A stretch of 64,000 nt of DNA from Paenibacillus cookii (GTDB taxonomy: Bacteria; Bacillota; Bacilli; Paenibacillales; Paenibacillaceae). The stretch lies in NCBI RefSeq assembly GCF_018333375.1, contig NZ_BORW01000028.1:1-64000 (forward strand). The letters are read 5' to 3'. The notes under the pieces are model-generated. The model had not been told where the DNA came from. It did no database searches and was given only the letters and a program-made list of their open reading frames with translations. Below are positions 7,508 to 15,619 of this stretch, one piece after another; the first letter of the stretch is position 1; every line of letters starts with the position of its first letter. A program made the translations under genes and the position numbers.

Positions 7508-8697
7508 GTCATCTCCTCTGCTTTCGGATTCGTTTGTTCGCGGACGGCTGTTCGGACCGCAAGCCGCTGCGTCAATGTCATCGATTCGGGATCGATTTCC
7601 GTGTCCAGGATGGCTTCGGGATATTTGCGGTCGAGCAATTCGCGCACGGCGGGCAAACCGATGCCCCGGTTCTCCCCTTTCGTGGAAAATCCCGCTTCAA
7701 ACATTTTATAGATCGGGGGCGTCCGTTCCGGGCAGCTGTTTTGGACGATAAACAAAACCTTGTCCTTACGGGATACGATCCCCAGCCTGATGATCGGTTC
7801 CGTCGTTTCCCGGGCGGCTTCGATGGCGTTGTCCAGCAGGATTCCCATGATCCGGCACAAATCAAGCGCGGAAATGTCCACCTCATGGATGTCTTCCTCG
7901 ATGTCGACAAACACGTCGATTTGCTCCGCGAGAGCCTTCAACATTTTCGAGGAAATCATGCCCTTGAGCGGCGTGATCTTGATGCGCCCAAGCAGGGACA
8001 GCCTCGTGTTCATCTGCAGCAGCTTGTCCGAATAAGCGCATACGTCCCGATAGAAATAGGTTTTCAGTTCCTCGTATTTTTCTTCCTCGATGAACCCCTG
8101 CAGGGTCGACAAAATGTTGGCATAATCATGTTTGAATATCCGCATGTCATGCAGCACGTCCTCCAGGGAATCCGCGTATTTTTCAAGCTGCCCCAGTTCC
8201 TGCTTCAACTGCCGCTTCTCCATTTCTTTTTTGAACGTGTATGTATATAGCCGGTGGCTTGAAACGATGACCGCCATATAGACGGTCAGCAACAGGGTGT
8301 GCAGCACCATGTCCTGTCCCCCGCCGGCATTGGCGAAAAAAAAGAGCGAAAGATAGACGCCGCCCATCATCATGCACATATTGCCGAACGTGATCCATAT
8401 GCGCTGGCGCAAAGAGAACAGATGCTGCGCCCCAAAGCCGTTCCGGCTCCCGCCGCCCCGAAATAACCTGCCGGCCAGATACGCGACGACCCCGATGAAC
8501 GCAAACAGGAAAAGCTGTTCCGCGGCCGGGTCCCGGACCTTCAGCATCTCGCCCATAACGATCCGGCTGATTTGCATGGCGAACAGGCAATTCACGAAAT
8601 TAAGCACGCCGAACAAGGCCGCTGCCGCCGCGTCTTTCGTTTTCAAAAAAAACAGCACAAAAAACAACAGAACAATCCATGCCGTACTAAAATCCAT
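7504..8697 (-). CDS. GHKL sensor histidine kinase (AgrC/NatK type)
   Basis: The 397-residue protein has five or six membrane segments in residues 1-190, a coiled-coil linker, the HPK10-type phosphorylation box (LHDMRIFKHDYANILSTLQG) and a GHKL ATPase domain with N-box MGILLDNAIEAARE and the G-box RGIGLPAVRELL. Such kinases work with LytTR regulators and often sense peptides or membrane state. I preferred the internal ATG at 8697 (MDFSTAW) to a TTG nine codons upstream; neither has a perfect ribosome binding site. It is 33 bp downstream of the ABC permease gene and overlaps the regulator gene by 4 bp. Confidence 0.88.
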   Translation of the reverse strand: MDFSTAWIVLLFFVLFFLKTKDAAAAALFGVLNFVNCLFAMQISRIVMGEMLKVRDPAAEQLFLFAFIGVVAYLAGRLFRGGGSRNGFGAQHLFSLRQRIWITFGNMCMMMGGVYLSLFFFANAGGGQDMVLHTLLLTVYMAVIVSSHRLYTYTFKKEMEKRQLKQELGQLEKYADSLEDVLHDMRIFKHDYANILSTLQGFIEEEKYEELKTYFYRDVCAYSDKLLQMNTRLSLLGRIKITPLKGMISSKMLKALAEQIDVFVDIEEDIHEVDISALDLCRIMGILLDNAIEAARETTEPIIRLGIVSRKDKVLFIVQNSCPERTPPIYKMFEAGFSTKGENRGIGLPAVRELLDRKYPEAILDTEIDPESMTLTQRLAVRTAVREQTNPKAEEMT

Positions 8698-8730
8698 GCC
8701 GAGCCACCGGCTTCCGCACACCAAATTCCA

Positions 8731-9861
8731 TTACCCTTGGGTCCTCCCTTTTCGGATTGCATACAGAAGACACCCTGCAAAAACCATCTGCAAGGCCCCT
8801 GCAAACCAGATCGACATATAAGAGTATACCATCAAGGGAACCGAGACGGTGACCGAGATCAGCCACAGCATATACTTCCGTTTATGTTCGAACATTTGGC
8901 GGGGATGGCTCCAATCGTAATTCGGCCGCTTCATATCGTAATACAGCTTGACGAGCGTCGTTAATCCGAGGGATATCGCCATCATCGCAAGCAGCCCCCA
9001 GCGATCCAGGCCGGGCCCAAATGCGCAAACGATGCCGTAGGCAGCGGCATATAAGGGAAACATGATCGCCAAGGCGAATATATATTTGCCGGCGAATAGG
9101 CCGCCGCGGGACACGGGCAGCGACAGGAGCAGCTGGCGGTACGGTTTCTCCCAGGAAAACAGCACCCCGGGAGTCGAGCACGTCGACAGCAGCACCAGCA
9201 AAAACAGGATCAACTCTACGCCGGCGCGGGAGACCGCGGTGGACATGTATAAGAAAAAAACCAGAAACAGCGAGTATCCGGCATGGTTCAGGAAAAGCAC
9301 CTTTTCGCCCGCAAAACGCACGAACTCTCTTCTGATCCAGCCAAACTTCATCGCCGATCTTTCGGGCCTGGACCGCAAAAACCCCCGGTCGCCCAAAAAG
9401 AAGACCGCGCTTATGCCGCACCAGCACGCTGCCAGCCCGGCGGCCGCGCACATCAGCCCCCCGCCGGCGCCCTCCAGCAACGTAATGTTTCTATAGGAAA
9501 CGTTTGAGGCAAGAATGGCCAACACAAAGGGCATCACCCGGAGCCCGATATGTTTGATCCATACGACGGCGGCATACAGCAACATCAACGTGGTTTTCCC
9601 CACCGGCATGGCGAGCAGCAGCTTGTATTTCCGGTCTTTGAGCTTGGATAAACCGGACAGCAAGGACAAATACAGGGCGGCGGCGGCCGTTCCTTTCAAG
9701 AGGACACCGAGGGATCGGGCGTGAACAGCCGTGTATTCCGAAGGAACGACGCAAAACAGGACGACGATGAGCACGAGGATCGCCGCCAATTCCTTCAGCG
9801 GCCGCCTCCCCTTGATTTCGTCCAGCAGCAGCACGCGAAACAAGGCGCGAACGTCATTCAT
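8731..9861 (-). CDS. ABC transporter permease
   Basis: This 376-residue integral membrane protein has about eight to ten hydrophobic helices in pairs, beginning with ELAAILVLIVVLFCVVP and ending with a pair near the C-terminus. It has no recognisable substrate-binding or ATPase domain. Its gene overlaps the ABC ATPase gene by 8 bp, so it should be the membrane partner of that ATPase. Exporter-type two-component ABC systems with one polytopic permease carry ions, lantibiotics, antibiotics or lipids; nothing here decides which. The downstream kinase and regulator probably adjust its expression. Confidence 0.85.
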   Translation of the reverse strand: MNDVRALFRVLLLDEIKGRRPLKELAAILVLIVVLFCVVPSEYTAVHARSLGVLLKGTAAAALYLSLLSGLSKLKDRKYKLLLAMPVGKTTLMLLYAAVVWIKHIGLRVMPFVLAILASNVSYRNITLLEGAGGGLMCAAAGLAACWCGISAVFFLGDRGFLRSRPERSAMKFGWIRREFVRFAGEKVLFLNHAGYSLFLVFFLYMSTAVSRAGVELILFLLVLLSTCSTPGVLFSWEKPYRQLLLSLPVSRGGLFAGKYIFALAIMFPLYAAAYGIVCAFGPGLDRWGLLAMMAISLGLTTLVKLYYDMKRPNYDWSHPRQMFEHKRKYMLWLISVTVSVPLMVYSYMSIWFAGALQMVFAGCLLYAIRKGRTQG

Positions 9862-10558
9862 GGCCGATCACCCGGAAAAACGCCGCTTTGACCTGCTCTT
9901 CCCCATGTACGGCGACGGTTTCCCGTATCGTTCCCTGGTGCAAAATCAAAGCCTCGTCGCAGATCCGGCTAACGATGGGGAATAAATGCGTGGACAGCAG
10001 CACGGCATTCCCCCGCTGCGCATAAGCGCGCAGCTCCCCGTAAATCCGTTCGATCGCGACGGCATCCAGGCCGACCAGCGGTTCGTCCAGAATCAGCAGC
10101 GGACATTCCAGCAGCAGCCCGTTGATCAGTGCCGTCTTCTGCCTGTTGCCCAGCGACAAGGCGCCGATCTTCCGGTGAAGGAACGTCTCGAAGCCGAAGG
10201 TCTCGCATAACGCCGCCAACCGTGGCGAATCCACCGTTTTTCCGTATAAGCGGTGCACGAAATCCATAAAAGCAAGCGGCGACATTTCGTCGAACAAGGC
10301 GGGATGATCCGGTATGAAATACCGATAACGCTTCACCCGCTTGTCGTTTTTGCCCGTCAGCTTCTCGCCGCAATAACGGACCTCCCCGCTGTATTGGCCG
10401 TGAATCGAAGCCAGGACGTTCAGCAGCGTCGTTTTCCCCGCGCCGTTGGCGCCCAGCAGCGCATATACTTTTCCCGGCTCGATTTCCAGATTCACCTGCC
10501 GGATCACCGGCGCATGTTTCGTATACCAACCCGTTACATGCCTCGTTTCAAGGATCAT
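9854..10558 (-). CDS. ABC transporter ATP-binding protein
   Basis: The 234-residue protein has Walker A (LLGANGAGKTTLL, ~37-49), Q-loop region IPDHPALF, an ABC signature in the unusual form LSLGNRQKTAL (usual LSGGQ replaced by LSLGN), Walker B (LLILDEPLVGLDA) and H-loop His (LLSTHLF). I chose ATG 10558 (MILETRHVTGW) because the ABC fold starts there and the ORF upstream has no family similarity. Its position between the small membrane protein (8-bp gap) and the permease (8-bp overlap) indicates one polycistronic mRNA. The signature motif variation is typical of exporter ATPases of the CcmA/NatA group, so I read it as an exporter subunit. Confidence 0.92.
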   Translation of the reverse strand: MILETRHVTGWYTKHAPVIRQVNLEIEPGKVYALLGANGAGKTTLLNVLASIHGQYSGEVRYCGEKLTGKNDKRVKRYRYFIPDHPALFDEMSPLAFMDFVHRLYGKTVDSPRLAALCETFGFETFLHRKIGALSLGNRQKTALINGLLLECPLLILDEPLVGLDAVAIERIYGELRAYAQRGNAVLLSTHLFPIVSRICDEALILHQGTIRETVAVHGEEQVKAAFFRVIGHE

Positions 10559-10566
10559 GTCCGCAC

Positions 10567-10752
10567 CTAACCTTCCCGGTCCGGGCTTTTGACCGCGCCG
10601 TAAAGTTTGGCCGCCATGGCGAGCGCAACCACAAATGCCGCGGCGGAGAACAGCAGGTTGCTTTTGACCGCATATATGATGCCTGCGCCTCCCCATACGG
10701 CGACCATAATGCCATAAAATAACATTTTTTTCTTTTTGGAATTCAGCAGCAT
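10567..10752 (-). CDS. Small two-helix membrane protein
   Basis: The product has 61 residues, a lysine-rich N-terminus (LLNSKKKK) and two predicted membrane helices (FYGIMVAVWGGAGIIYAV and LLFSAAAFVVALAMAAKLYG). The start is well supported by AAGGAGGAG eight bases before ATG 10752. It is the first gene of the ABC/kinase/regulator operon. I do not recognise a family. Its place suggests an accessory subunit or a small regulator of the transporter (inference). Confidence 0.75.
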   Translation of the reverse strand: MLLNSKKKKMLFYGIMVAVWGGAGIIYAVKSNLLFSAAAFVVALAMAAKLYGAVKSPDREG

Positions 10753-11002
10753 CGCAGCTCCTCCTTCGACGTTGGTGCCGCCATTGTAACATCTTGAACG
10801 ATACTCGCCTGCCGTTTTGTCTTCACCGGCAGCTCATTCGCTGCGACAGTGCTTCCGAAGGGCTCCGGCATGACGTTCAGGACAAAATCGGAGACGTTCA
10901 GGATAAGCTTGCCTAAAAATGAAACATATCCCTGATTTGATTCGTCTAATATCTCGTAAACCACGAATACATCTGTGGATCAAGACACAGGAGGGAAACA
11001 AA

Positions 11003-12025
11003 ATGAAAAAATTCAAATCCATCACTTTATCCGCTGCGGCCCTGGCGCTGCTGCTGTCGGCCGCTCCCATCTATGCTGCGCCGCAGACAAGCCAGGCCGA
11101 TGTGCAAATAGCGCAATCCGCCCCTGCCGGGCTGGATCAGGCAACGCTGAACGAATTGACGAAAGTTTTGAATAAGCTCGCCGGAAAGGGCAAGATCGAT
11201 TTCACGCACGCAGATACCTCCGGAGCCACCTGGATCATCAGCGGCTACGTCAACGGGGCGGTGAAGGCGGAATTCGAGCAGATGTACAATCCGGCCAAAA
11301 AACGGGTCGAGTCGACCAGCATCATTTACAAAACTTCCAATACGAACGCCGTGCTGGGAGCGACGCTCGCCAACAAAACGGCCTCGTTCCTGAAAACCTT
11401 CGATACCGACCGCAAATTCAAAACGGAAGCCATCTGGCGGGTGTACTCCCCTTATCAGGATAACGTTCCGCGGAACTACTGGGTTCTCTGGGGGAACAGC
11501 CAGAGCCTGTACATCGATTTGGATCAAGGCAACCAGATCACGGCCAGCATCACGTATCCTTTGAAGGACATGAAAGCGGCCCTGGTCAACAAGGCGAACC
11601 GTTCCCTGAAATCGCTCGGCAGCCACGTGATCAAACCGCTCCAATTTGCTTCGCGCGAGAAAAAGGGGGACAAGGAATTCGTCTGGAACTTCCAGGACAA
11701 CGAAAATGCCAACCATGTAGCGATCGGCGTCAAAACCGGCAAAGTGTGGGAAGTGGAAAATCTGCATGGCCAGGATTGGGCTAACGACCAGGATTTCGCC
11801 AAATCGTTCGCCAAACCCGTGCTCAGCAAAAACCAGGCCCTTGCCGCGGCCAAACCGAAAGTCAAATCCATCTTCGGACTTCAAATGAACGGTTATTCGG
11901 TACAGATCAAGAAAAACGAATACACCTTCACCAAAAAAGGCGCTCCGACCATCACCGGAAAAATCAACAAAAAAGGAGCGTTCTACGCCCTTAAGGTAAC
12001 GCCCGTGAACGGCGTTCGCAACTGA
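11003..12025 (+). CDS. Secreted protein of unknown function
   Basis: The 340-residue protein starts with a clear Sec signal peptide (MKKFKSITLSAAALALLLSAAPIYAA, cleavage after about residue 26) and has no membrane segment afterwards. The body is lysine-rich with repeated alpha-beta-beta patterns; residues ~250-340 (LSKNQALAAAKPKVKSIFGLQMNGYSVQI..) look like a PepSY/YcdB-type repeat, a weak resemblance. ATG 11003 lies behind GGAGGGAAACAAA. It stands alone, divergent from the ABC operon, with a strong hairpin behind it. I infer an extracellular or wall-located protein; I cannot name a function. Confidence 0.72.
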   Translation: MKKFKSITLSAAALALLLSAAPIYAAPQTSQADVQIAQSAPAGLDQATLNELTKVLNKLAGKGKIDFTHADTSGATWIISGYVNGAVKAEFEQMYNPAKKRVESTSIIYKTSNTNAVLGATLANKTASFLKTFDTDRKFKTEAIWRVYSPYQDNVPRNYWVLWGNSQSLYIDLDQGNQITASITYPLKDMKAALVNKANRSLKSLGSHVIKPLQFASREKKGDKEFVWNFQDNENANHVAIGVKTGKVWEVENLHGQDWANDQDFAKSFAKPVLSKNQALAAAKPKVKSIFGLQMNGYSVQIKKNEYTFTKKGAPTITGKINKKGAFYALKVTPVNGVRN

Positions 12026-12065
12026 TCCCGTCGGAGGAAATAAAAATAAAGTTCTTTGCGGTGAA

Positions 12066-12106
12066 AGACACCCGGGCCAAGAAGAAATGCAGCGGCCCGG
12101 GTGTCT
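12066..12106 (+). terminator. Hairpin behind the secreted-protein gene
   Basis: A perfect 13-bp stem (AGACACCCGGGCC / GGCCCGGGTGTCT) with a 15-nt loop lies ~40 bp past the stop codon. The following T-tract is poor (TGGACTTT), so termination may be incomplete. Confidence 0.55.
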
Positions 12107-12238
12107 TGGACTTTGCGCGTCGCATGCCCTTGCCGAAAGTTTGCAGGGGTTGCGACGCTTTTGCAGCGTTAGGCCCTTCAGAAGAGGCAGGCATTGCAGG
12201 GTTCAAATCGTTTTCTATGGAATGGAGCGTGAATCAAC

Positions 12239-12829
12239 ATGTGCGAAAATGAATTATTGAGGCGCCAGGATCAGCTGCAAGCCGAAGCAAACAGGGTGGC
12301 GGAAGAACTGGACATGGACGATCTGCTGTCATTAGCCGGCAATCCGGTACGGGTCGGCAGCGCAGCTCTCGGATTAATGGCATGGAGGGATCTGGACATA
12401 ACCGTGGTCTGCCCCAAACTCGACATGGATCAAGTGGCGGAGATCGCCACGATGCTGATGGTCAAGCAGGGCGTCAGGGAGCTTCGCTTCCTGAACGATA
12501 CGGGGATCTGGAATACGGATATCAACTACCCCGACGGGTTTTACATCGGATTAAAATACCGGGCCCAAAGCGGCATGGATTGGAAACTGGATATATGGTT
12601 CGTGGACGAGCCGGACAAGCAGCCGGACCTGAAGCATATTGAAACGTTGCCCAAGCGGCTCACCCCCGAGCTGCGCGAATCCATCCTGACGATCAAACAT
12701 GCATGGGCATCGCGCCCCGAATACGGAAACGAAGTGAAAAGCTTCGACATTTATACCGCCGTGCTGGACGATCACGTCAGGACGCTGCATCAGTTCGAGG
12801 AATGGCTGAAAAGCAAATCCCGTTCGTAA
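12239..12829 (+). CDS. Nucleotidyltransferase-like protein
   Basis: The 196-residue protein carries the pattern of the minimal nucleotidyltransferase fold: VRVGSAALGLMAWRDLDITV (residues ~38-57), where a GS followed by a D-x-D pair normally binds metal and nucleotide, and a third acidic strand WKLDIWFVDEPD (~115-126). Many members are orphan or antibiotic-modifying enzymes; others are inactive. No antitoxin-type neighbour is present, so a toxin-antitoxin role is not supported. The start follows GGAGCG. The gene stands alone between two hairpins. Confidence 0.6.
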   Translation: MCENELLRRQDQLQAEANRVAEELDMDDLLSLAGNPVRVGSAALGLMAWRDLDITVVCPKLDMDQVAEIATMLMVKQGVRELRFLNDTGIWNTDINYPDGFYIGLKYRAQSGMDWKLDIWFVDEPDKQPDLKHIETLPKRLTPELRESILTIKHAWASRPEYGNEVKSFDIYTAVLDDHVRTLHQFEEWLKSKSRS

Positions 12830-12962
12830 CAACCCGTGATTCAGAAGGGAACAGCCGCAGGACCGGAAAAACCAAAGCGGCGGACGCTAAAACCGGCCAT
12901 GCAAGCTTGAGGAGCGGCCCGGAAGGGCTGCTTTTTTGCTGTGAAAGCTTAGAAAAAAGCAT

Positions 12963-13001
12963 AAAAAAGCTATCCCTCGGACTTCGCGTCCGCGGGATAG
13001 C
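12963..13001 (-). terminator. Terminator of the DinB-like gene
   Basis: On the minus strand GCTATCCCGCGGAC.. pairs with ..TCCGAGGGATAGC and is followed by six T residues (plus-strand A-run at 12963-12968). Confidence 0.8.
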
Positions 13002-13060
13002 CTCTTCCTTGCATGAAATTAGCTCTTAACCCCCAACATTGCTTTTGCCTTCAGCTCTTT

Positions 13061-13561
13061 TTACACCGGCGGCGTAACCCCCATTTGTATCCAACCTTCC
13101 TTGGAGGGACCATACACCGCAGGGATGTTTAATCCCGCCTGACGCATAAGCACGGTAACCTGTCCCCGGTGATGGACGATATGCTTGATCAATCCCATAA
13201 AGATGGACGCATTCGTTTCCAGTCTGCCAAAAGCGTTTTGCACCTGCTTCAAATCGTCGTCCGTCCATTGTTCTTCAACCGCTTGGGCTGCACGCTCGCT
13301 TATCTTTTTAAAAGTCTCGGCGATTTCTTGGGCTGAAGGCACATCATCCGGATTGGGCACCCGCTCGGTCGCAACCCCGAATTCGGTCAAGTAATCCGGG
13401 ATGTTCGAGACGAAATGCCACGCAATCCTTCCCAGCGTACGCCCTCCGGGATACACCTGCTGCTTTAATGATTCATCGGTCAAGGCGTTCAAAATGTTTT
13501 GGGTTAATGCAGCTTCCTTGTTCCATTCCGTGATCAAATCCGAAACCGTCACATACATCAT
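13061..13561 (-). CDS. DinB-like (DUF664/DUF1569-type) metalloenzyme-fold protein
   Basis: The protein has 166 residues and the four-helix DinB fold. The expected metal-binding histidines are His49 (RIAWHF) and His127/His131 (LIKHIVHHRGQV). In this superfamily they hold a divalent metal in enzymes such as bacillithiol S-transferase and maleylpyruvate isomerase; many members are uncharacterised. ATG 13561 has AAGGATG at good distance, so I did not use in-frame starts further upstream. A palindrome-rich region lies 70-120 bp upstream and may be an operator. The gene is monocistronic. Confidence 0.85.
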   Translation of the reverse strand: MMYVTVSDLITEWNKEAALTQNILNALTDESLKQQVYPGGRTLGRIAWHFVSNIPDYLTEFGVATERVPNPDDVPSAQEIAETFKKISERAAQAVEEQWTDDDLKQVQNAFGRLETNASIFMGLIKHIVHHRGQVTVLMRQAGLNIPAVYGPSKEGWIQMGVTPPV

Positions 13562-13633
13562 GGATTCATCCTTTCTTGAATGAGCTTCTCGCCGCCGCCT
13601 CATCAGCATCGGTCGGTACATTTTCATCATAAC

Positions 13634-13678
13634 CGCTAATAGTGACAGGGTCTGTCATCATCATAATTTTTATTAGCG
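13634..13678. promoter_or_regulatory. Nested palindromes, possible operator
   Basis: A perfect TGACAG-GGT-CTGTCA palindrome (13643-13657) lies inside a second 8-bp inverted repeat CGCTAATA (13634-13641) / TATTAGCG (13671-13678). The site is upstream of the DinB-like gene and downstream of none. TGACA-type palindromes are common TetR-family operators, but no TetR gene is in the window. Confidence 0.45.
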
Positions 13679-13714
13679 ATTCGGAATGATCCCCTCTGTG
13701 GCCACAGTTTCCCG

Positions 13715-15274
13715 CTAAAGCGGCCAAGACAGTTCAATGCCCTGGTCCTGAAGCAAGCGCTGAAAATCCTCCAGCAGGGAGCCTTGCTCATGAACATCCG
13801 AGGGCATCGACCCGCGATTCAGGCAAAATGCAGCCAGCAAACCCGCCGCCTCGCCGATATTCCATTCCACCGGGTGCAGGCGGTAGCAGCCGTTCGTAAT
13901 GTGGGTCGTCCCGATATTTTTGCAGGCCGGCAGCAGGTTGCCGCCTTGCTCCGGAATCAGGCTTCCCAGAGGAATCTGGAACGGAACGCTTTCCACGTCG
14001 ATGTAATTTCGTCCCGCCGTGCTCGGATGCAGGTCGATGTGATAGAAGCCGATGCCGACGGAGTCCCGAAACGGCGCGGCCAGCTTCGTGCCCGTACAGT
14101 CCGGATTGACGTGCTGCTCCTTGACCGTAAAGCGCGCGCGTATTCGCCGCGATTCCCGAATGTAGACCTGTTGGGCCAGTCCGTCGTCCGTCCCGCACAC
14201 GTCCGCTCGCAGCCGAAGTCCCGGGTATCCCTGCTTGCCGTCCGGCCTTGGCGCTTCGGTCTGCATCCAATACAGCAGCGAAAGGCTGAGCTGGCGGGCG
14301 CCCTCCAAATGGCGGAGCCGCTCCTCCCCCGGGACGTCAATGACCGGGCCCAGCCAATAGTCGTTTTGCGGCCAGTTCACGATCGTGATGTCGCTGGCAA
14401 ATGCCCCCTCGCGGAAAAGCTCCTTGTCGATGATCCTCCGGTAATTCCACAACGAAAAAAGTCCGTCCCGCGGAAACAGCGCGTATTCGACCTTTTTCAG
14501 CGTCCGCGGCTGCGGAGAAAACCAGCTCAGCTGGCGTTCCGGCCAAAAATCCGCCTGATATTGCCGCCAAAACTCGTAATCTTTCGGTTTATCGATCGTA
14601 TGGTCTTCGCCTTCCAGGTAGTCCACCGCAAAGCAGTGCGTCACCGCCTGCATGTCCATCGGGTCAGCGGCTCCCTCCAAGGCATGCGGTTCCCCGGTTT
14701 CAAGCCGGGATTCGGCCCCCGTGACGTAATCGATGCCGGCTAGCGGGAGCAAGTCGCCGCATTCCGTCGCGTCCAGCACGAAACGGCCGGACAAGGCCAT
14801 TTGGTCGCCGCTGCCCAGCTGCGTAACCGTGACCGCTCTGACCTGACCGTTGTCCGCTTCGCATCCGGTAGCCTTCCAACCGGTAAAAATACGCAGCCGG
14901 CCGCTATGTTCGTACGGGGCAAGCATTGCCTGCAGCACGGCATGGGCAACCCTCGGGTCGTGGCTGATTCGGCTGACCAGGGCATTGCCCGGATTGAGCA
15001 GCGGCTGGACGGCGGCGTCCGCGGTCAGCGGGAAAAACGTCCGGTAATACCGGCGAACCTGCTCCCGGTAATCGCGATAGCTGCGCGTCGCCCCGAACTG
15101 CTCGATCCATTGATGCTCATCCGGCGGTACCGCCTGATTCGTCAGCTGCCCGCCGATCCAGGCGCATTCCTCGGTCAGAATCACCTTTTTCCCAAGCCTG
15201 CAAGCCGCCAGCGCCGCGGCCACGCCGCCAACGCTGCCGCCGATGATCACGATATCCGCTGTTTGTTCCTTCAT
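13715..15274 (-). CDS. FAD-dependent oxidoreductase (FAD_oxidored family)
   Basis: The 519-residue protein begins with a Rossmann dinucleotide-binding motif (ADIVIIGGSVGGVAAALAACRLGKKVILTE), followed by WIGGQLTNQAVP, and near the C-terminus has the FAD-closing stretch LLPACKNIGTTHITNGCYRLHPVEWNIGEAAGLLAAF. This family contains uncharacterised enzymes often placed in carbohydrate-degradation loci. The usual FAD motif GxGxxG is GGSVGG here, as in many relatives. ATG 15274 has AAAGGAGG upstream. It is on the same strand as the Gfo/Idh dehydrogenase gene, but a terminator and a remnant separate them, so a shared operon is unlikely. The substrate is unknown. Confidence 0.82.
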   Translation of the reverse strand: MKEQTADIVIIGGSVGGVAAALAACRLGKKVILTEECAWIGGQLTNQAVPPDEHQWIEQFGATRSYRDYREQVRRYYRTFFPLTADAAVQPLLNPGNALVSRISHDPRVAHAVLQAMLAPYEHSGRLRIFTGWKATGCEADNGQVRAVTVTQLGSGDQMALSGRFVLDATECGDLLPLAGIDYVTGAESRLETGEPHALEGAADPMDMQAVTHCFAVDYLEGEDHTIDKPKDYEFWRQYQADFWPERQLSWFSPQPRTLKKVEYALFPRDGLFSLWNYRRIIDKELFREGAFASDITIVNWPQNDYWLGPVIDVPGEERLRHLEGARQLSLSLLYWMQTEAPRPDGKQGYPGLRLRADVCGTDDGLAQQVYIRESRRIRARFTVKEQHVNPDCTGTKLAAPFRDSVGIGFYHIDLHPSTAGRNYIDVESVPFQIPLGSLIPEQGGNLLPACKNIGTTHITNGCYRLHPVEWNIGEAAGLLAAFCLNRGSMPSDVHEQGSLLEDFQRLLQDQGIELSWPL

Positions 15275-15354
15275 GTTGCCGCCTCCTTTTTTCTGCTTTA
15301 TTGGAAGTCCGGCGGGCTTTTGCCCGCGTGCTTCTTGCACACCCCCGCAAATAA

Positions 15355-15558
15355 CTAAGGATCCATATTTCTAAGCCGATCCGCCGCCTCATGGACCATT
15401 ACCCGCTCGACTTGCCGCAGATGGATGCCCGCTCCATTTTCAGCATCTTCGCGGGTCATATTTTCATCCATATGCTCATCCACGAATAGCATGACCTGTT
15501 GAATGATTTTCGCCAATAGATTCCGATGGAAAAAACGGTACCATTGTTTGTGGCTTTC
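15355..15558 (-). pseudogene. Remnant of an AraC-type DNA-binding domain
   Basis: An open frame without a usable start reads AKIIQQVMLFVDEHMDENMT followed by REDAENGAGIHLRQVERVMV and stops at 15355. This resembles the first helix-turn-helix of AraC-family domains (a 'yIdeHy.e.iTledlA...gihlrqleR.F' pattern). There is no second helix-turn-helix and no sensor domain, and it follows a terminator directly. I read it as a decayed regulator fragment; it could be chance. Confidence 0.35.
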
Positions 15559-15570
15559 TTAAGCTAAAAA

Positions 15571-15601
15571 ACACCCGGCCATCGCATCGATAGCCGGGTG
15601 T
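15571..15601 (-). terminator. Terminator of the Gfo/Idh/MocA gene
   Basis: ACACCCGGC (15571-15579) and GCCGGGTGT (15593-15601) form a 9-bp stem, with a T-run on the minus strand. Confidence 0.85.
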
Positions 15602-15619
15602 TGATCGGAAAGCAACGAA

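Noticed and set aside
12239..12829. Toxin of a toxin-antitoxin pair
   Set aside because: Although nucleotidyltransferase-like, it has no small antitoxin or HEPN partner gene next to it.
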